DNA of 64,000 nucleotides from Leidyana gryllorum EB-2025a (taxonomy: Eukaryota > Apicomplexa), in NCBI GenBank assembly GCA_048772705.1, contig JBLWGC010000104.1, positions 620,001 through 684,000 of the forward strand. The letters run 5' to 3'. The notes under the pieces are model-generated. The model was not told the DNA's origin and made no database searches. It saw only the letters and a program-made list of their open reading frames with translations. The translations under genes were made by a program, and so were the position numbers. Positions 52,779-64,000 of the stretch are shown piece after piece (positions within the stretch are counted from its first letter, which is position 1; every line of letters starts with the position of its first letter).

Positions 52779-55700
52779 AAAAAACCCCGCTTACTCCGCG
52801 TGAAGCCTTTGAGCATCTCCGGCGCCTGAGTAGTCTAACATGTCCACCCCTACAGCGCCGAGCGGCCATAGACAGGCTGAGTGAGATCGCGGATATGCTC
52901 GGCACAGAACGTGTCAAACGGGAACTTCTACCATATCTGAGTGGTAGGCAATGAGAGGACACGTTCATTCGAGAGCACACTCCTCCTCCCACTCATCGAT
53001 CAGACCTCATCGAGAGTCAGCCCGAGTTTCCTCTATATCCATTCGCCGCTCCCGATGATGCGATCGATCCTCCGAGCAATCACCCTTTATATGAATTGCT
53101 GGAGAATAGGCGACGACCGCCACTACCAGCCCTGTCGGTAACGCCAGAAGGCCGACAAATTCTCAGCAAATGCGGCACCACGGCGTCGGACTTCGACTAC
53201 ATATTGGAATCTATAGCGAAACAGCTACCCCACTTCATCCTACCAGTTTTATTCGATGTGGAAGGCTTGGGGACGCTGGGTACGTTTTCTTCTTGAGGCT
53301 ATGCGTAGTGCGGATATTCGCTCTTGTCGCAGTAAATATATACATGAACTTGATCTGCTGCCCCGAAATGTCTGTCCGACTTGAAGCGGTGAAAGGCTTA
53401 GTCGGTATCATAAGTTGTACGGAGGACGAAGTTGGCATACGACCAGGTGTCATAGAAACAGTGGTGACTCTGGCCACGTCCGACATGTAGGGGACCACAC
53501 TCTGTCGTCACTGCCTATTCGAATCTATTCATTGTCGCAGACCTGTGCCGTACGTAGCGTACAAACGTGCTTCGATAGCGTACGTAATCGCGCCAATCTT
53601 GAATCACTTCAATCACCGGGCGGATGTCGCTTGTTGGCCGCTACAAGTTGAATTGTGCAAGTGAGCTCTTTCTGGCACCCCGACACGGAGGGAGACACAC
53701 GATTTCCGCACTATTTCAGACACTACTTTGACATCGTCCAGGCTGGGCATCCGACTATTTTGAGACGAGCTTACGCTGTTAACTTCCCCGTGAGCCTTTG
53801 ATTGACCAGTCAAGGCGTGGAAACTGAAACGCGGACCTGACAGATGGTACTGACAGCGCTAGCGGCTCGGATGCAGAGGGCGAAGCGGAGAGACGATTTT
53901 CCGCTCGCTCTAGAAGGTTTGGTGGACAAACCTGACAATGTAATGTCTAACGTCCTACGTCCATTGGGTTTGGAGCGGTGGGAGCTTGAAGTGTGTTGGG
54001 GTCCCTGGAGTTTCTTGCTCGACGCGGCGGTAAGAAGCGGTTGACTGGAGGTATCACTATGCTCAAAGGGGAATCCTGTTTCGGGCAGATGGGCCGATTT
54101 GAAGAATATGGCAGTACCAATGGCAGTAAATGTTTTGATGCTTTACTTCAATCGGTGGGTGAAGGCTGACCTGGACGATCTGGATTGTTTTCCGACGCTG
54201 AAAACTTTGATGAGGGAACCTCACGCCCCGTTCCTGAAGCACCAACACCCACAGTTCGTGGAGGGAGAGCGGACTGCTTGGACTTGCACGAGATGTTGGT
54301 TCGGCTTCACACAATCTTCGCTAGTAGAAGGGGTCTTCTCGCTGGCGATATCTAATACCTTCGCCAATATGTTCCACAGTTACCACGGTTTGACGGGACG
54401 GCTACATCTGTCCAAGGCGGCAGAGAGTGGGCTTCACAAATACAAACGGTTCGTCAGTGACTGGGCGGTACCAATTTTCAATCGTGCGATCTGTGAGTCC
54501 GTCAAGTCTCTTCAAATGGTACTCTCTCCCCCCGACAGTGGAAGACTCGCCCTCGCGAGCGCAAATTATGGACGCAATGCCTTTCCTCATTGAGCTCTTC
54601 ATTTCATTCCTTCCCTATAAAGAGGCTGTGGACTTCTTAGAAAAAGCGTGGCTGGTGGCACTGGTGGAAGACGAGAATGTGAGGACCCCTCACTCTCTCC
54701 TCCCACATCTTCTTCTCTCCAGGCGGATGTCCGGTTCGCCGGTATTCAAAGACTTCCCATCACCAGTTGGACGTACAGTCAGTCCTGCTGCCGAATGCTT
54801 TTGGAACCCGGCAACACCCCGACTAACTCGGACACTATCACCCCCTTTGATCTCGCGAGAAATACTCCTCCCATGACTCTCAGTGACCTCCGACACTTTG
54901 TCGAGAGAGTGGGCGCTATTCTCCAAGCTGCAAGCAATGATGAAGAGCTGCGATTGCAGTGTGAGCTCCGATACATCGCTTCTCTCTCTGCCAAACAGCT
55001 TCGCAGTGGTCGCTGGCGAGTGTGCCGTAGCGCTCATGGCCTCCGTGAAGGATCCAAAAGTCTTCGCTGAACATCTGACCTCGGCTTACGTGAATCTGCT
55101 GGTGTAAGTCCTGCTGCCACTCGCCGCAATCTAATCTTAAACCACAGAGATCGTACCCTGCCAGTCAAACTGGATGCTCTGGCAACTTTGCGGCTGCTAA
55201 CGACCATTGAGACGCCATCGGAGGCGGCTGATATCCTCTCTTTGGGTCCTCGACCACCTGCAGGGCTCGCTAATCCTATATCTCCCCCCCTAATGTTGGA
55301 TCAATTCGTTCCCTTTGACGCAAAGACCACTCTGAATCGTCTTGAAGACGCTCGAGCCGTTTATGAGGCCGCCAATAATCTTGCACTGCCCGTGATCTCC
55401 GATTGTTTGACCGCTGTCGCATCTGTCGCCATTCAAGGCGAAGGTACTGTCGACGTCCCACATTGGAGAATTCGATGTGGAATGTTGCACCTTTTGCCAA
55501 CTATGGACAAGTTATTCAGCCTCAGTGAAGCCATAATAGTAAGTCCATTCTCTATTTTCGTAAGAGTTTATTGCTTCCACAGAAACGTCAGTCACCCGGC
55601 CAACTCAGTATGGAGCATTATGAGAGATATCTGCAATGTTTCCGAGGGTGTCTGCACGATCGAGGTGAGCAGCATAACCCGTGTCTCCTTTTCAGAAACG

Positions 55701-56177
55701 TGTGTGTCTCAGCGGCCACGGCAGTGCAGAAGTGCGCAGCTGAGGTGCTCGTGCAACTGGGAAAGGTCAGTGATCACTGTGTTGGGTTTATACATTGGAA
55801 TCTCATCTAACAGAGCGCTTATCCGGGATTCGTGGAGGAAGTTACCCGACCGATCTACGATTTGATCCTAGCGGGATCGGCATCAATCACTGTGCGTCAT
55901 GTGGCACACTATGTTGGCATGGTAATATCGCACTCATCCATTCTCTTCCTGTCAAGTTCCTCAGGCTTTGTATGAAGCGTTGCGGAGCACAAATGGCAGT
56001 TTGCAGAAGGCTGCATTGATGGCCCAATTGAAGAAATGGGGATGGAATAGTGAGATTTTCAAGCTGATGATGCGGGTGAACGAGATGATGCAAGCTGAAC
56101 GAGTGGGTCCGTTGCGTGTAGCGGCGACTGGAGTGGTGGAAAGGATGTCTTCGTTGGTCGGGGAGAAGGTATGGTAG
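52775..56177 (+). CDS. PR65-like HEAT-repeat protein (divergent PP2A scaffold)
   Basis: The ATG at 52775 gives MKKTPLTPREAFEHLRRLSS, then RRAAIDRLSEIADMLGTERV and KRELLPYLS, close to the first HEAT repeat of PP2A-A. Further repeats appear between introns: CPEMSVRLEAVKGLVGIIS, YFDIVQAGHPTILRRAYAV (like YFRNLCSDDTPMVRRAAA), and VEEVTRPIYDLILAGSASIT. The product is long and irregular, with at least ten introns, and conservation fades in the middle. It may be a PR65 paralogue or another PP2A/PP4-type HEAT scaffold. The C-terminus EKVW is followed 3 bp later by the stop codon of the convergent PP4R3 gene. A splice at AAG|GTATGG would extend it, which cannot be excluded. Confidence 0.6.
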
Positions 56178-56180
56178 TTA

Positions 56181-59100
56181 CTAGCTGCTGCTCTTTGGGT
56201 CGGGAGAAGGGGTTGTGGATGTGGTGGTGCTTTGAGGGACTGCTGGTCGGGGTGGAGGAGTGTTCTGTGACTCTAAATGCTGATGAAGGAGAATGCGGAT
56301 ACCCGATGGCGGAGTTTGATTAACTGTTGAGGGGACTTTTTCAGTTGACAACCGCCGATCGTTGCGTCTGACCAGTGCTTCCAGGGCGTCTTCCGGTTCT
56401 TCCACCGGCTTAATCAAACTGGGCAAGTAGTAGTCAGCAGCTGAGGCAGTAGTCAACCGACTCAGGTTCGTACGGAAGGGTACTGCATCCAAACGAACTT
56501 TTTTCGTTGGAGACAGATTGAGAGGCCCTTCGGGGGAGTTTGATTCGCTTGCGGCAGATGCCGTGGGGGTGGATGTTCGAGCCCGTCCTGGATTATCCGT
56601 TGTTTGGGACAACTCACCACATTGCTGCAACTTACGCTTGAGCAACCCCATGCCACCTTGTGTGGGCAGACTTTTGGCCCCTTGGCCCCGATTGTCGCGA
56701 GTTGCTAATTTATGCGGCGCGTGCTGGCTGCTGGCAGCCGCGGCAACCAGGGAGTGAGGGGAAGCATTCACTTGGGCTCGTTGCAGGAGCTTTCCGAAGG
56801 TATCGATACCACAGTATGTAGTATACATTTCATTCAGCTCTGTGAACATGGGTAGGTTTCGTTCGACCAGTTGTCTGGTTAGAAGCTTTGTCTCTTCGTG
56901 ATTGCGGAGAATAGCCCCAAAGAGATCCAGGAGGGCGGCTTCTAGCGCACTGCCTTGATGTTTGCGTTTCTCAAATACGATGGCAGAATATGTGTCGCTC
57001 TCCGTGCTGGCTGGAGAGTCGCTTATGCGTTCGTGGGAGGGTGTCCAGAATCTCTTCTTGGACCGATGCACCGCAGACCGGTCCTCAAACATACTCACAC
57101 TGGCTTCATCACTTGACGTTCCAGTGAAATCTGTCAGTTCCACCTCTGTCTCAGATTCCGAGTCACTTCGGGCTGCCTGATCTGCCAGTGCATTGAGATC
57201 AGTGGGTCCCAACATGACGACCAAACTTGATACGGGATCTTTGGGAGTGCCATATCGTACGGTTGGTTCTTGATCGACCGCGAAGATCTTAATAAACTTG
57301 GTGGTATTGAGCACTAACGCCTTGAGCCCCTGTCCGAGGGGACGTCTGCGGGACTTGCGCTGTACGCTCAATACCATTTGGACCAGTCGTTGCTGGAGAT
57401 GGCTATGGACGAACCGATAGTTCATACGGCTGCTCTGTTTCAAGCGACTGCAATGGCACAATAGCGACAGAATTTGAGATTTGGCGAAAAGCCTTCCTTC
57501 GACCTCTGGGCCATTTGGCAGAGGTTCGAGGAGTATCTCGATGAGTGTATCCAGGATACCCTTGTCGAAGAACATTTCAAGTACATCCGCTTGCTCCATG
57601 TCGTTGCTGAACACGTCGGACTTGAGGAAGTTCTTATAGGTCTCAGCAATTTGCACCAGAACGGCATGATTGTTGGAGGTCTGGAGCACGCGAGTCAGTG
57701 CCAACCATAAGGTCGGAGACCGTGTCTGGCTAAGCTCACTACTCGCCAGAAAGGCTTGATGGACATGTCTCGGACACAGATTCGAGCAGATGTGGAAAAT
57801 CTCGGCAGCTAGGGTCACCGGCCTTAGACTCTCATAGTGATTGGCAGAGCTGAATAGGCCAAAGTCGACTTGGCGGTGTACTCGTCGCATCTCTTGCAGC
57901 TCGGCGTGCTGTGCTTCCCAAGCACGGACAGCATCACAGTCGCCGGTAAAGTACCCCTCCAGTCCCAAGAGAGTATTGGGGTTCGCGATGGCTTGCACTC
58001 CAATCGGCCCTCGTTCGGGTAAGTTCAAACCCATCGTTTTCATTCCCCTTAACATCTGTAGAAGGAAGTGGCATACATTAACCGAGTTCGGGATGGCCTG
58101 CTGCATCTTGGACACACAGTTACGATCCGACTTTAGTACTCGACATAGGAATACATTCAAAGAGCCGATCAATAATGTTATACGCTGAGATTGAGGGGAG
58201 AGTGAGATTCTGGAACTGCTCCCCCAACGCAAAGCTTACATTGATAGCGGCGTCGTCCAACATTCGGGGGAGTACCACATCTCGAACATAGCTGAGACGG
58301 GCTATCCAGGACAGAGTGGCACTGAAAAGTCGCCGTTCCGGACCGGACCCCATACACTGCAGCAGGATCTCTTCCCCAGTGAATGTCATCTGCTTCTGCC
58401 AGAATTGCACATGGGGAATCACTACGTGTTGACTCTGTTGTTGAGGTAGTCCTGTCGAGAGGTCGATCAATACTGTGGAGGTAACGTCCCTTTCCAACTT
58501 ACTCTCGAGTGTTAAGAGGGTGTTACCAAAATGGTAATTGCTCATCAGCAGACAGATGGGATCGAGATAGTTATACATCCAACTCGGCAGCCCCAATTGC
58601 TCCGCAGCAGCCGCGAGACCCGCCCAATCCTCTTTCACGTACTCGTGGCGCACATGCAGTGACGGTCCGACAATGGGAACGGGATCCAGTACCATATCTG
58701 TGGTGTCTTCGTTCTCCAACTCGAAAGCCCAACTCATAAAGGGCGCCAGCTGCTCCACAGGCAGTATTTGTGCCGAACGAAGACGGCATCCCACATTGAC
58801 TGAGCCAAAGTTTCTAAGTGACAACACCTCGTTCTCACCTAATCGAATCAGTAACTCGGAAGCCCGAAGCAGCGTGACCTCGTCGTTGGCTGCGACAGCG
58901 GTGTTCACCAGTGACCAGAGTGAATCGAGCCACGACGGTCGCATGAGGGAGTTGACCAATGACCGAGCAGCAATGAGGGGTGTGTCAGCCGAGGGTCGAA
59001 GACGTTGCCGTAAGCCACCCTGCTGAAACATCGTGAAGAACGAGTCTTCGAGAGCCTTAAGATTCCCGATATACTCTGTCAAGTTGCAGGTTCGCGCCTC

Positions 59101-60091
59101 ACAAATGCGCAGAAACTCCAAAGTATCCGACACAATGGTACCCGAAATGGGACCCGACTGGCTGACACCCTCCTCCTCCTCCTCCAGTTCCAAACCGTTC
59201 TCCCCAGTCGGTGATAGAGGGCCGGAGGGCCGGAAGAGGTCAGCCGCCTCTTCAAAGGCCTGCTGATCCTTGAAGGAATAAGCAACGAAACTGTCGGGCC
59301 CTTTGAGATACAGCACACCTGCAAACGAAAGCGTATAGGAGTATTTGAGATCTCTCTGCTTAGTCATAAGTACCTTCTTGGGCTGCATGGAACTTGAAGT
59401 TACTCAAATCGATGGTGTGAAGCTGTATTTCCTCCTCTGCCGCACCTCTGTTCTCCTCGTCTCCGAGTTCCGTCGAAGGGATATCCTCCGATGCATCTTG
59501 CAGGGGTGACTTGATGTTGGCAGCAGCCGCGGCCACTAAGGCCTGTTCATCCTCATCGAGCATATCAGCCGTTAGATGGCACTTTGGGGGCGGAGTGGCA
59601 ATGTTGTCGGAGTCTGGTGTCGGCGAAGTGGGTGTCTCATCCTCTTCTTCGCCTTCGCCTTGGCCCTCGGCCTCGCGTTCGCCGTCTGTTGGCCCCTCTG
59701 CACCGTGGGGCGGCGTTTTGACACTGTATGTTAGCTCCCTGGAGGAGTCTTCTTCTTCTCGTTCGTCTGGTGAGGACGGCGAATTATTATTAGTGTCATC
59801 GTCGTCGATGTCCTCCTTTGAAGCGGAGTCGTCCAGACCCATGGCGATGGCATGAGCCCGTTGTGCTACCTGGAGCGCATTATGCTCCTCTTGCTGTCGA
59901 GCTTGAACTTGAGCGATGATCTGTTGCGGTAGACTATTGAGTACAATAAGTTTTGGTGACTCATTATCAACATGGACCCGTAGCAGGGCCCCAGTGCCTA
60001 CGGTCGCCCAGTCATCCGACTGAGTTGGACAAACCTGAACTTTGACCTCCTCTGCCAAAATCCTACATGGCTCTCCCTCAGCCACGCCCAT
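56181..60091 (-). CDS. PPP4R3: PP4R3/SMEK, protein phosphatase 4 regulatory subunit 3
   Basis: The ATG at 60091 (MGVAEGEPCRIL) leads into an EVH1/PH-like domain: VKVQVCPTQSDDWATVGTGA matches the family's VKVYxLxxxxxWxDRGTGH. A long acidic insert interrupts this domain. Exon 1 joins through a 55-nt intron (59319-59373) to GVLYLKGPDSFVAYSFKDQQ. The Smk1 domain shows LSYVRDVVLPRMLDDAAINV, KGILDTLIEILLEP, YRFVHSHLQQRLVQMVLSVQ, and AALLDLFGAILRNHEETKLL. The C-terminus is disordered and Pro/Thr-rich. The family targets PP4 to DNA-damage and other substrates. The start is 19 bp after the RAD5-like stop on the same strand. The conserved MNxF-type residues in the first half of Smk1 are weakly kept. 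Confidence 0.78.
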
Positions 60092-60110
60092 CGTGTGGTT
60101 TTTTTGAATG

Positions 60111-63100
60111 TCACCCCGCAAATAACCTCCTCAACTCGTTGATGTTCCACGCTTTCGTCGACGCTGCACTAACTCCACCGCCGGCATCCAGCACCGATCT
60201 GTATACAGCAATGGAAATGACCCGTTGGTGGGTGTGTTAATTATCACTCACTTGGCTTGCGAGTCCTTAAACTCGTGCATTCTCAGTATCCTTTCCTCGA
60301 TGGAATCCCTCACATACAGCCTGAAGATAGTCACCGGCAACGTTTGTCCAATCCGATGCACCCGATGCATCGCCTGCTCCTCGGTCGCCGGGTTCCACCA
60401 GCTGTCCATCAAGAAGAGATAAGCTGCGGATGTCAGATTCAGACCAACACCTCCGGCTTTCAAAGAGGCCAACAGCACCCGGGCGTCACCCTCAAAAGGA
60501 GCACCCGGCGAACTCTCATCCGACATTTCGCCACTCTCCTCGAAATCAACGTCAAGCCGCCGCTCAGCGTTCATCTTTGAGGACGGGGGCATGTTGAAGA
60601 GGTCTTCGGCTGACAACGGGTCGGCTTTGTAAGGCACAGTCGGGGGTGCTGTGAAGACCTCAACTTCTTGTCGCCGCTTCTCGGCGCTCTGAGACCCATC
60701 TAACCGGGAAAATGGTATCTGCCAGAGGACTCAGAATGCGGAGTCACACAGTCTGGGGACGACTAACCTTTCTCCACTTTAGCATCTCCTGAATGACATC
60801 GAGATACGTCACCCATTGGGAGAACACCACCACTCGGTACCCCAGCGGCAGAATTCGACGAAGCATCTCGTCCAGACATTTGAGCTTTGAGCTAAAGTTA
60901 AAGTCGCCGCTTTCCGAGAAACACAGACGCTTCAGCATCACAGGCCACACTTGCTCCTCTTCTTGCACAGCCTGGAGCTCTTGCATCGTTAAGGCCGAGA
61001 ATTGTGTCCGACAGACCGGACACGGGGCCACTTTGACCTGTCTCCGGGGCAGTGCAACTGCGCCCGTTGCACCCGTCGGTACCGCCGCCGTAAGCCGAGA
61101 CAGAGTGAGCGCTCGCCCTGCACACTCCTTACACATCACATGACCACAGTGTGTCAAGACCGGCAACTCCCTGAAAGCAGAGTGGGTGGAGATGATAGCG
61201 ACCGACTGCATGGCAACTTACGGTGTATCCATACAGATGGGACAGGTTTCAGTGGCTGTCTCGTCTGTTGACTTGTCGAGGGTACCCGCTGCCTTCCTCG
61301 GGGCAAAGCGACGGATTTGCTTTCGGATGAAGGCTTCGGTATCAGTGTCCGTCTTTCCACAATGAGTTGCGAGAGACTTGGCGAACTGCTTCACTGTGTT
61401 CTCAATATCGGCCTCCGATCTTATGGGCCCCAACAGCGTATTGGCGTTGGATGCTGTCCCAGAGTATACAAGTATGGGGTGACAACAGGCTTGTCTGAGC
61501 CTCAAAAGCAGCTGGAGTACTGAAGTATAATTCTTCGACACCAATCCCTCAGCGACGAAACTGTTAAACTCCGATTGAGCGCGACTGAAGATCGCTTTGT
61601 AAAAGTCTCTCTCAGTCTCACTCTGGGGTATCTGTGACTGAAAGACACTTTAAACACCTGAAAGCTTACAAATTGCAGCCAGACGGCTAAGATTGTCTTG
61701 GGCGGCAGTGTTAGAATTGGTTTGTTAGTTTCCGGGTCGATGGTTTTGATGGTTCGTCGGAGTAACAGTCCTCGGGTGACGAGCTGAACCTTCTGAGCGG
61801 CTTCCGATGGCTCTGCCGACGTCAATTTGATCCACCAGGACCAATGTCCCCAAGGCTCCATCTTCAGAAAATGGAATAATGAGAAAACATCATTCAAAGT
61901 ATTCTGGATGGGTGTCGCAGTCAAACACCATCTCCGCTCAGCTTGAAGGGCATAAATCGCACGAGCGGTTCGTGTGTGACGAGACTTGATGAAATGAGCC
62001 TCGTCCAAAACCACTCGTCGCCAACGAATTTGGAACAGAGGACTTCGCGGATTTGAGCTCTCCGACAAAACGGTGCCATATGTTGTCAGAACGATATCGG
62101 CCGTGTTACAGAGGTACGACAATGATTTGGAACGCTCAGTCGAGTAATAGTGATGCACCTTGAGATCGAGTCTGCAAAAAACAAAGGTGTTCAGATCTCT
62201 GCCAAGAGAGCACAAACTCACTTTGCGTTACAATTGAAGTGACGCTCAATTTCAGACGCCCACTGTGCTATGAGACTAAGAGGCATTACGATTACTGTCC
62301 CGCCGTTCCACTGATGATTCTGTTGGGAACTTCGCCTCCAGGCTCTACCCATAGTCTTGGCGTCAAAGTCCCGGGATATAACACTGAGCATTTCCACCGT
62401 CTTGCCTAAGCCCATCTCATCAGCCAGAATTCCGCCAAAGCAGTCACTCTTCGCTTCTGGCGCGTCGAGTTGTAACTCGCCCGACATGTGATTCACAAAC
62501 AAAGCGCGACTGGAGTCTGGGATCGTAAACTCGTCCCACATGGGATGGATTACTTCTTCGTGCCGCGGGGTACCGACGTCAGCCCAGATGTCTTCCTCTC
62601 GTTTTTGCATCCAATTGAAGGCAATCAATTGATATCGCCTCAAAGATGTCCGGAATACCCGCGCGTCGGGTGACAACGGACAGTCTGTCGTCCCATCCTC
62701 CATGGTGCCCGTGCCGAATACTTCGTTATTCTTTCTCTGCATCTCGTCCGCATCCAATTGTGCGTCGTCCGCCTCAGCCGGTTCTGGCAGATTTGACCCA
62801 TTCGCGTTCTCGGAGTCCGGGTCATTGGCCAATTCGATCTCTTCTGGTGCGCCATCGGCCCCGCCGCCAGTCAATGACCATAAAACTGAGGCTTTCGTTG
62901 GCTTCCATTTGAGCACCCGGCTGAACAGACCCATAATGGCATTGCGAAGGACAGCCTGTGCTTCTCCAATCAACAACTCGACAAACAGATGCTGTTGCAG
63001 AGCGAATGGACTCAGCCAAACATCTACCTGCAGCTTGAACTGACCACCCAGTTCCAGCCCCAGAGGAGGCGAATCCGTCAACTTGAAACTTATATGTGCC

Positions 63101-64000
63101 AACCGCAGGGCCAGCAACACCGATATAGTATTCGACACGTCCGCCTCAACCTTACCCAAGTCTCGACCTTTGTACATCACCCGAACAAACGCATTGCCCG
63201 AGAACGATCCAAAGGAGGAATTGCCAACAAACTCTGACTTTTTAACAGCGCCCCCAACGGCAAACCGCTTCGACGGTGCGATCAGTAGGAGAACACACGA
63301 CATGAGATCTTCGGGACGGTTGGAAACCAGTTGAGTAGCCACATAGCTTTCAAATGTGAGGCCCTTCAAGCCCCCAGTGCCATCTTCCAAGACTACCGCT
63401 CCTTTCTTCTCAACCGCACCTTTCTTAGGCGAGGCCGCTGTCCCCGTACTGAGGCGTCTCAAGCGGTCTGCGCAACGCTTCAACAAGTCCTTAGCCTCCA
63501 CTCCAATGAGAGGTTCAGGCTTCTCGGAGTCCAGCGTCACCCGCAGTAATGTACCCGTGGTGATGGCCGATCGCCCATTGATGCGCAAACTGCGTTTTGA
63601 CAGGAAACGGGGATAACTGATACTCATGTCGCACTCGAGTTGCTCCTACACGCCACAGTGACCACCCACCAAACGTAGACACACACGCGTTACCACTCAC
63701 CCCAGCCTGCCATGTCTGGACTCCTCGTGTGTTCGAGGCACATTCTAACTGTGATCGTCCCAAATAGAGCCACGATGTTAATATGGGGGCAGCCGCCACA
63801 TAAGTCTTGGATATCGGCTCTTCTGTTACTGGTAGCGGATGTGAAGGATTGAGTACTTTCGGCTGTTGTTTTGCTGGCTCAACACACCCCACATTTTCCA
63901 AAGCATCTGGCAGCAGTATACTCCATGGGGTTTCGCGATATATCTGTTCTATTATGTTTCATCCATCAACTATCACCGACCCACTGACCTCTGCCAAAGA
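60111..64000 (-). CDS. RAD5: RAD5/HLTF-type SNF2 ATPase with RING finger (5' end outside window)
   Basis: This family polyubiquitinates PCNA and remodels stalled forks. A HIRAN-like segment lies near the N-terminus ([20 protein letters not shown]). The SNF2 core follows: [53 protein letters not shown] (DEAH) and [20 protein letters not shown]. The embedded C3HC4 RING has CPICMDTP, then [17 protein letters not shown] and CPVCRTQF. The C-lobe has [20 protein letters not shown] and [20 protein letters not shown] 53-nt intron (60199-60251) joins the last exon, ending [12 protein letters not shown]. About 45 acidic residues are inserted between the RLDGS motif and motif V. The upstream frame closes before the window edge without an ATG, so a 5' exon lies to the right. 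Confidence 0.92.

Noticed and set aside
1-64000. CRISPR arrays, LTR or other virus-derived elements, intact transposons
   Set aside because: No regularly spaced repeats, long terminal repeats, reverse transcriptase, integrase or transposase motifs were seen in either strand.

Overview
The window is nuclear DNA from a eukaryote with a very compact genome. Genes lie almost end to end on both strands and are interrupted by very short GT-AG introns; those I could place exactly are 39 to 55 nt. Conserved proteins point to an opisthokont, most likely a holozoan (a small-genome animal or a unicellular relative of animals): an FMRP/FXR protein with Tudor, KH0 and KH1 regions, a HERC4-type RCC1-HECT ligase, ASCC3, RGP1, Ku70 with a SAP domain, PA2G4 and RACK1. 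I cannot name the species.

Layout, left to right. 1-7134 (+): the 3' end of an unrecognised gene, then a large RCC1-repeat protein with a RasGAP/IQGAP-like C-terminal half. 7330-9798 (-): an F-BAR protein with a KIAA0513/SBF2-like tail. 9881-10944 (+): a secreted fasciclin-domain protein. 10954-18243 (-): ASCC3, a double-cassette Ski2-like helicase. 18269-20697 (+): a disordered protein with a UBA/CUE-like segment. 20746-24010 (-): an RGP1-like Golgi trafficking protein. 24249-25385 (+): an intronless bacterial-type alanine racemase. About 0.9 kb without recognised genes follows, then TMA7 and a SARNP/MOS11-like protein (+).

27500-37221 (-) is a same-strand series, in transcription order HERC4-like, FMRP and Ku70, with gaps of 99 and 74 bp. 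37338-38719 (+) is PA2G4. Then come a two-RRM protein (-), RRS1 (+), RPAC2/AC19 (-), a mucin-like secreted protein (-), an EF-hand protein (-), two unrecognised genes (+), RACK1 (-), a pair of near-identical structured non-coding sequences, ALG11 (+), a PR65-like HEAT protein (+), PP4R3/SMEK (-) and a RAD5/HLTF-type ATPase running off the right edge (-).

Much of the content is housekeeping: translation and ribosome biogenesis (RACK1, PA2G4, TMA7, RRS1, AC19, ASCC3), DNA repair and tolerance (Ku70, RAD5, PP4R3), RNA handling (FMRP, RRM protein, SARNP), and glycosylation and trafficking (ALG11, RGP1).

The notable points are the bacterial-type alr between eukaryotic genes, the duplicated structured RNA-like element at 50.7-51.1 kb, and extreme packing. 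ALG11 and the PR65-like gene overlap by an ATGA. RAD5 and PP4R3 are 19 bp apart, convergent stop codons lie 3 and 9 bp apart, and two divergent start codons are 25 bp apart. I saw no CRISPR array, no LTR or other virus-derived element, and no intact transposon.
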